Shown one piece after another: positions 37,238-37,901 of a stretch of 37,901 nt of DNA; positions within the stretch are counted from its first letter, which is position 1, and every line of letters starts with the position of its first letter. The notes below the pieces were generated by a model that searched no databases, was not told where the DNA came from, and worked only from the letters and a program-made list of their open reading frames with translations. The stretch is from Eubacteriales bacterium (lineage in GTDB: Bacteria > Bacillota_A > Clostridia > Christensenellales > Aristaeellaceae). A program made the translations under genes and the position numbers. The stretch is taken from positions 1 to 37,901 of the forward strand of contig JAQUXV010000002.1 in the NCBI GenBank assembly GCA_028692205.1, read 5' to 3'.

Positions 37238-37869
37238 TGCGCAGCCTCCAAATACTCCTCCGCCACGTACCCGTCGCCGATGTAGGCCCAACCGTCGACG
37301 CGGCACTGTACCTGTACGCTGTCACCGCTTTGCAGCCAGCGCACCAGCTCGCCGTCCGGCGTTTTACGCACCCGCACGCGGCCGTTAGCGGTCACGGTGC
37401 AGGTTTCCGGCTCGGTTCCCGGTGCGGTGTCGCTTAGGTAGTCGATGCAGCACCACACTGTACCGTCCTCTCCACCGGCGACGCGCGCCCAGCTGCCTTC
37501 AACCTCGTACACGTCCACCGTGTCTCCGCGCTGGAATCGGGCTTCGATGCTGCTTTTTGCGTCGGGTTTCGCGCGCCCGTTGAGCCAGCTCCCGGCCGAT
37601 ACGGTCACGTACATCGGTGTGGCCTGTGTTTCGGCTACGGCGTCGTAGATCGTTACGGTCAGCAGCAGGGCCACCAGCGCCAGCAGTAGGATCATCAGCG
37701 CCCGATCCAGCCAGTGCAGCCGCTTTTGCGTCAGCCACCCAGCCGAAAGCTTGATCGGCGGCGGGGGAGCGCTTGACATGCGCGACCGGTAGATCGGCAA
37801 GCCTCTCATCATTCGGCACATGCGCCTGTGATCCGCGCGGGCACGTTTCATTTGCCAGTATCCAATCAT
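37234..37869 (-). CDS. membrane-anchored protein with two SH3b-like domains
   Basis: 211-aa protein. A basic N-terminus (KRARADHRRMCRMMRG) precedes a single membrane helix (residues 54-75, DRALMILLLALVALLLTVTIYD), so the C-terminal part is likely outside the cell. Two SH3b-like repeats follow: about 86-135 (VTVSAGSWLNGRAKPDAKSSIEARFQRGDTVDVYEVEGSWARV) and about 147-205 (CTVTANGRVRVRKTPDGELVRWLQSGDSVQVQCRVDGWAYI). SH3b domains bind cell-wall peptides. An early-expressed membrane/wall protein may act in superinfection exclusion or envelope changes; inferred. GGAGG lies 8 nt before the ATG. Confidence 0.78.
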   Translation of the reverse strand: MIGYWQMKRARADHRRMCRMMRGLPIYRSRMSSAPPPPIKLSAGWLTQKRLHWLDRALMILLLALVALLLTVTIYDAVAETQATPMYVTVSAGSWLNGRAKPDAKSSIEARFQRGDTVDVYEVEGSWARVAGGEDGTVWCCIDYLSDTAPGTEPETCTVTANGRVRVRKTPDGELVRWLQSGDSVQVQCRVDGWAYIGDGYVAEEYLEAAQ

Positions 37870-37901
37870 TTACTGTGCCTCCTTCCAGCCCATCCATTCC
37901 A
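37870..37901 (-). CDS. 3' end of an upstream early gene (partial)
   Basis: Reading leftward from the edge, one frame ends with EWMGWKEAQ and a TAA that directly abuts the ATG of the SH3b protein. The fit of stop to start, with the ribosome binding site inside the C-terminal codons, suggests the end of a real gene, but only nine residues are visible. No function can be given. Confidence 0.35.
   Translation of the reverse strand, partial: EWMGWKEAQ

Larger units (their letters stand above)
6929..37901. mobile_element. HK97-like siphovirus prophage, right end outside window
   Basis: From just after the tRNA-Ser terminator to the right edge, almost all genes are phage genes in a standard order: lysis, tail, head, packaging and early genes when read from left to right, transcribed leftward apart from a four-gene + strand cassette at the left end. 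Terminase, portal, prohead protease, capsid, tail tube, tape measure and endolysin are all intact, so the element looks functional in this part. The left boundary is inferred from the position of tRNA-Ser(GCT) and the first phage promoter. Integrase, repressor and right attachment site are not seen. Confidence 0.88.

Noticed and set aside
1..37901. CRISPR arrays, insertion sequences or rRNA genes
   Set aside because: No regularly spaced repeats, no transposase-like protein and no rRNA-like sequence were seen on either strand.

Overview
The window suggests a moderately GC-rich member of the Bacillota (class Clostridia most likely). The genes have strong GGAGG-type ribosome binding sites, frequent GTG/TTG starts and CCA-encoding tRNA genes. 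The phage module is typical of HK97-like siphoviruses from Clostridia. No species can be named from the sequence alone.

Chromosomal part (1-6.9 kb, all + strand): the 3' end of gltX (glutamyl-tRNA synthetase), complete leuS with a clear intrinsic terminator, a two-gene ABC exporter (ATPase plus membrane subunit, overlapping ORFs), an alpha/beta-hydrolase esterase, and two tandem tRNA-Ser genes (anticodons TGA and GCT) with a good promoter and a terminator.

Prophage part (about 6.93 kb to the right edge, incomplete): immediately downstream of tRNA-Ser(GCT) comes a non-coding junction with a tandem 11-bp repeat. A four-gene + strand cassette follows. It starts at a consensus promoter whose spacer holds a perfect 22-bp palindrome, and it encodes a small protein, an HTH protein and two AP2/zinc-ribbon proteins. 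It converges on the phage late operon through a shared hairpin terminator. Everything from 9.1 to 37.9 kb reads leftward. In order of transcription, right to left, this gives: early genes (membrane SH3b protein, small regulators, PcfK/AcrIIA9-like and PcfJ-like proteins, DUF3102 protein, hypothetical protein); a tRNA-like gene with an abnormal anticodon arm and a small ORF; a GC hairpin cluster with a divergent small-RNA-like unit; an HUH-type Rep; DUF4406-like protein; VRR-NUC nuclease; hypothetical protein; a sigma-70 region-4-like late regulator; small membrane protein; HNH endonuclease; ParB-methyltransferase; two related P27-type terminase small subunits; TerL; portal; prohead protease; HK97 capsid; peptidoglycan-binding-domain protein; connector and head-tail joining genes; tail tube; tail chaperones G and G-T with a textbook -1 frameshift site; tape measure; Dit-like and Tal-like proteins; receptor-binding fibre; small accessory proteins; NlpC/P60-SH3 endolysin; and a holin.

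Many late genes are joined by 4-nt ATGA or GTGA overlaps, so the late region behaves as one long translationally coupled operon. HNH followed by terminase, portal, protease and capsid is the standard HK97 packaging order. Integrase, repressor and the right attachment site are not in the window. The least conventional region is 32.3-33.0 kb: hairpin array, + strand promoter-terminator unit and abnormal tRNA next to a rolling-circle-type Rep gene.
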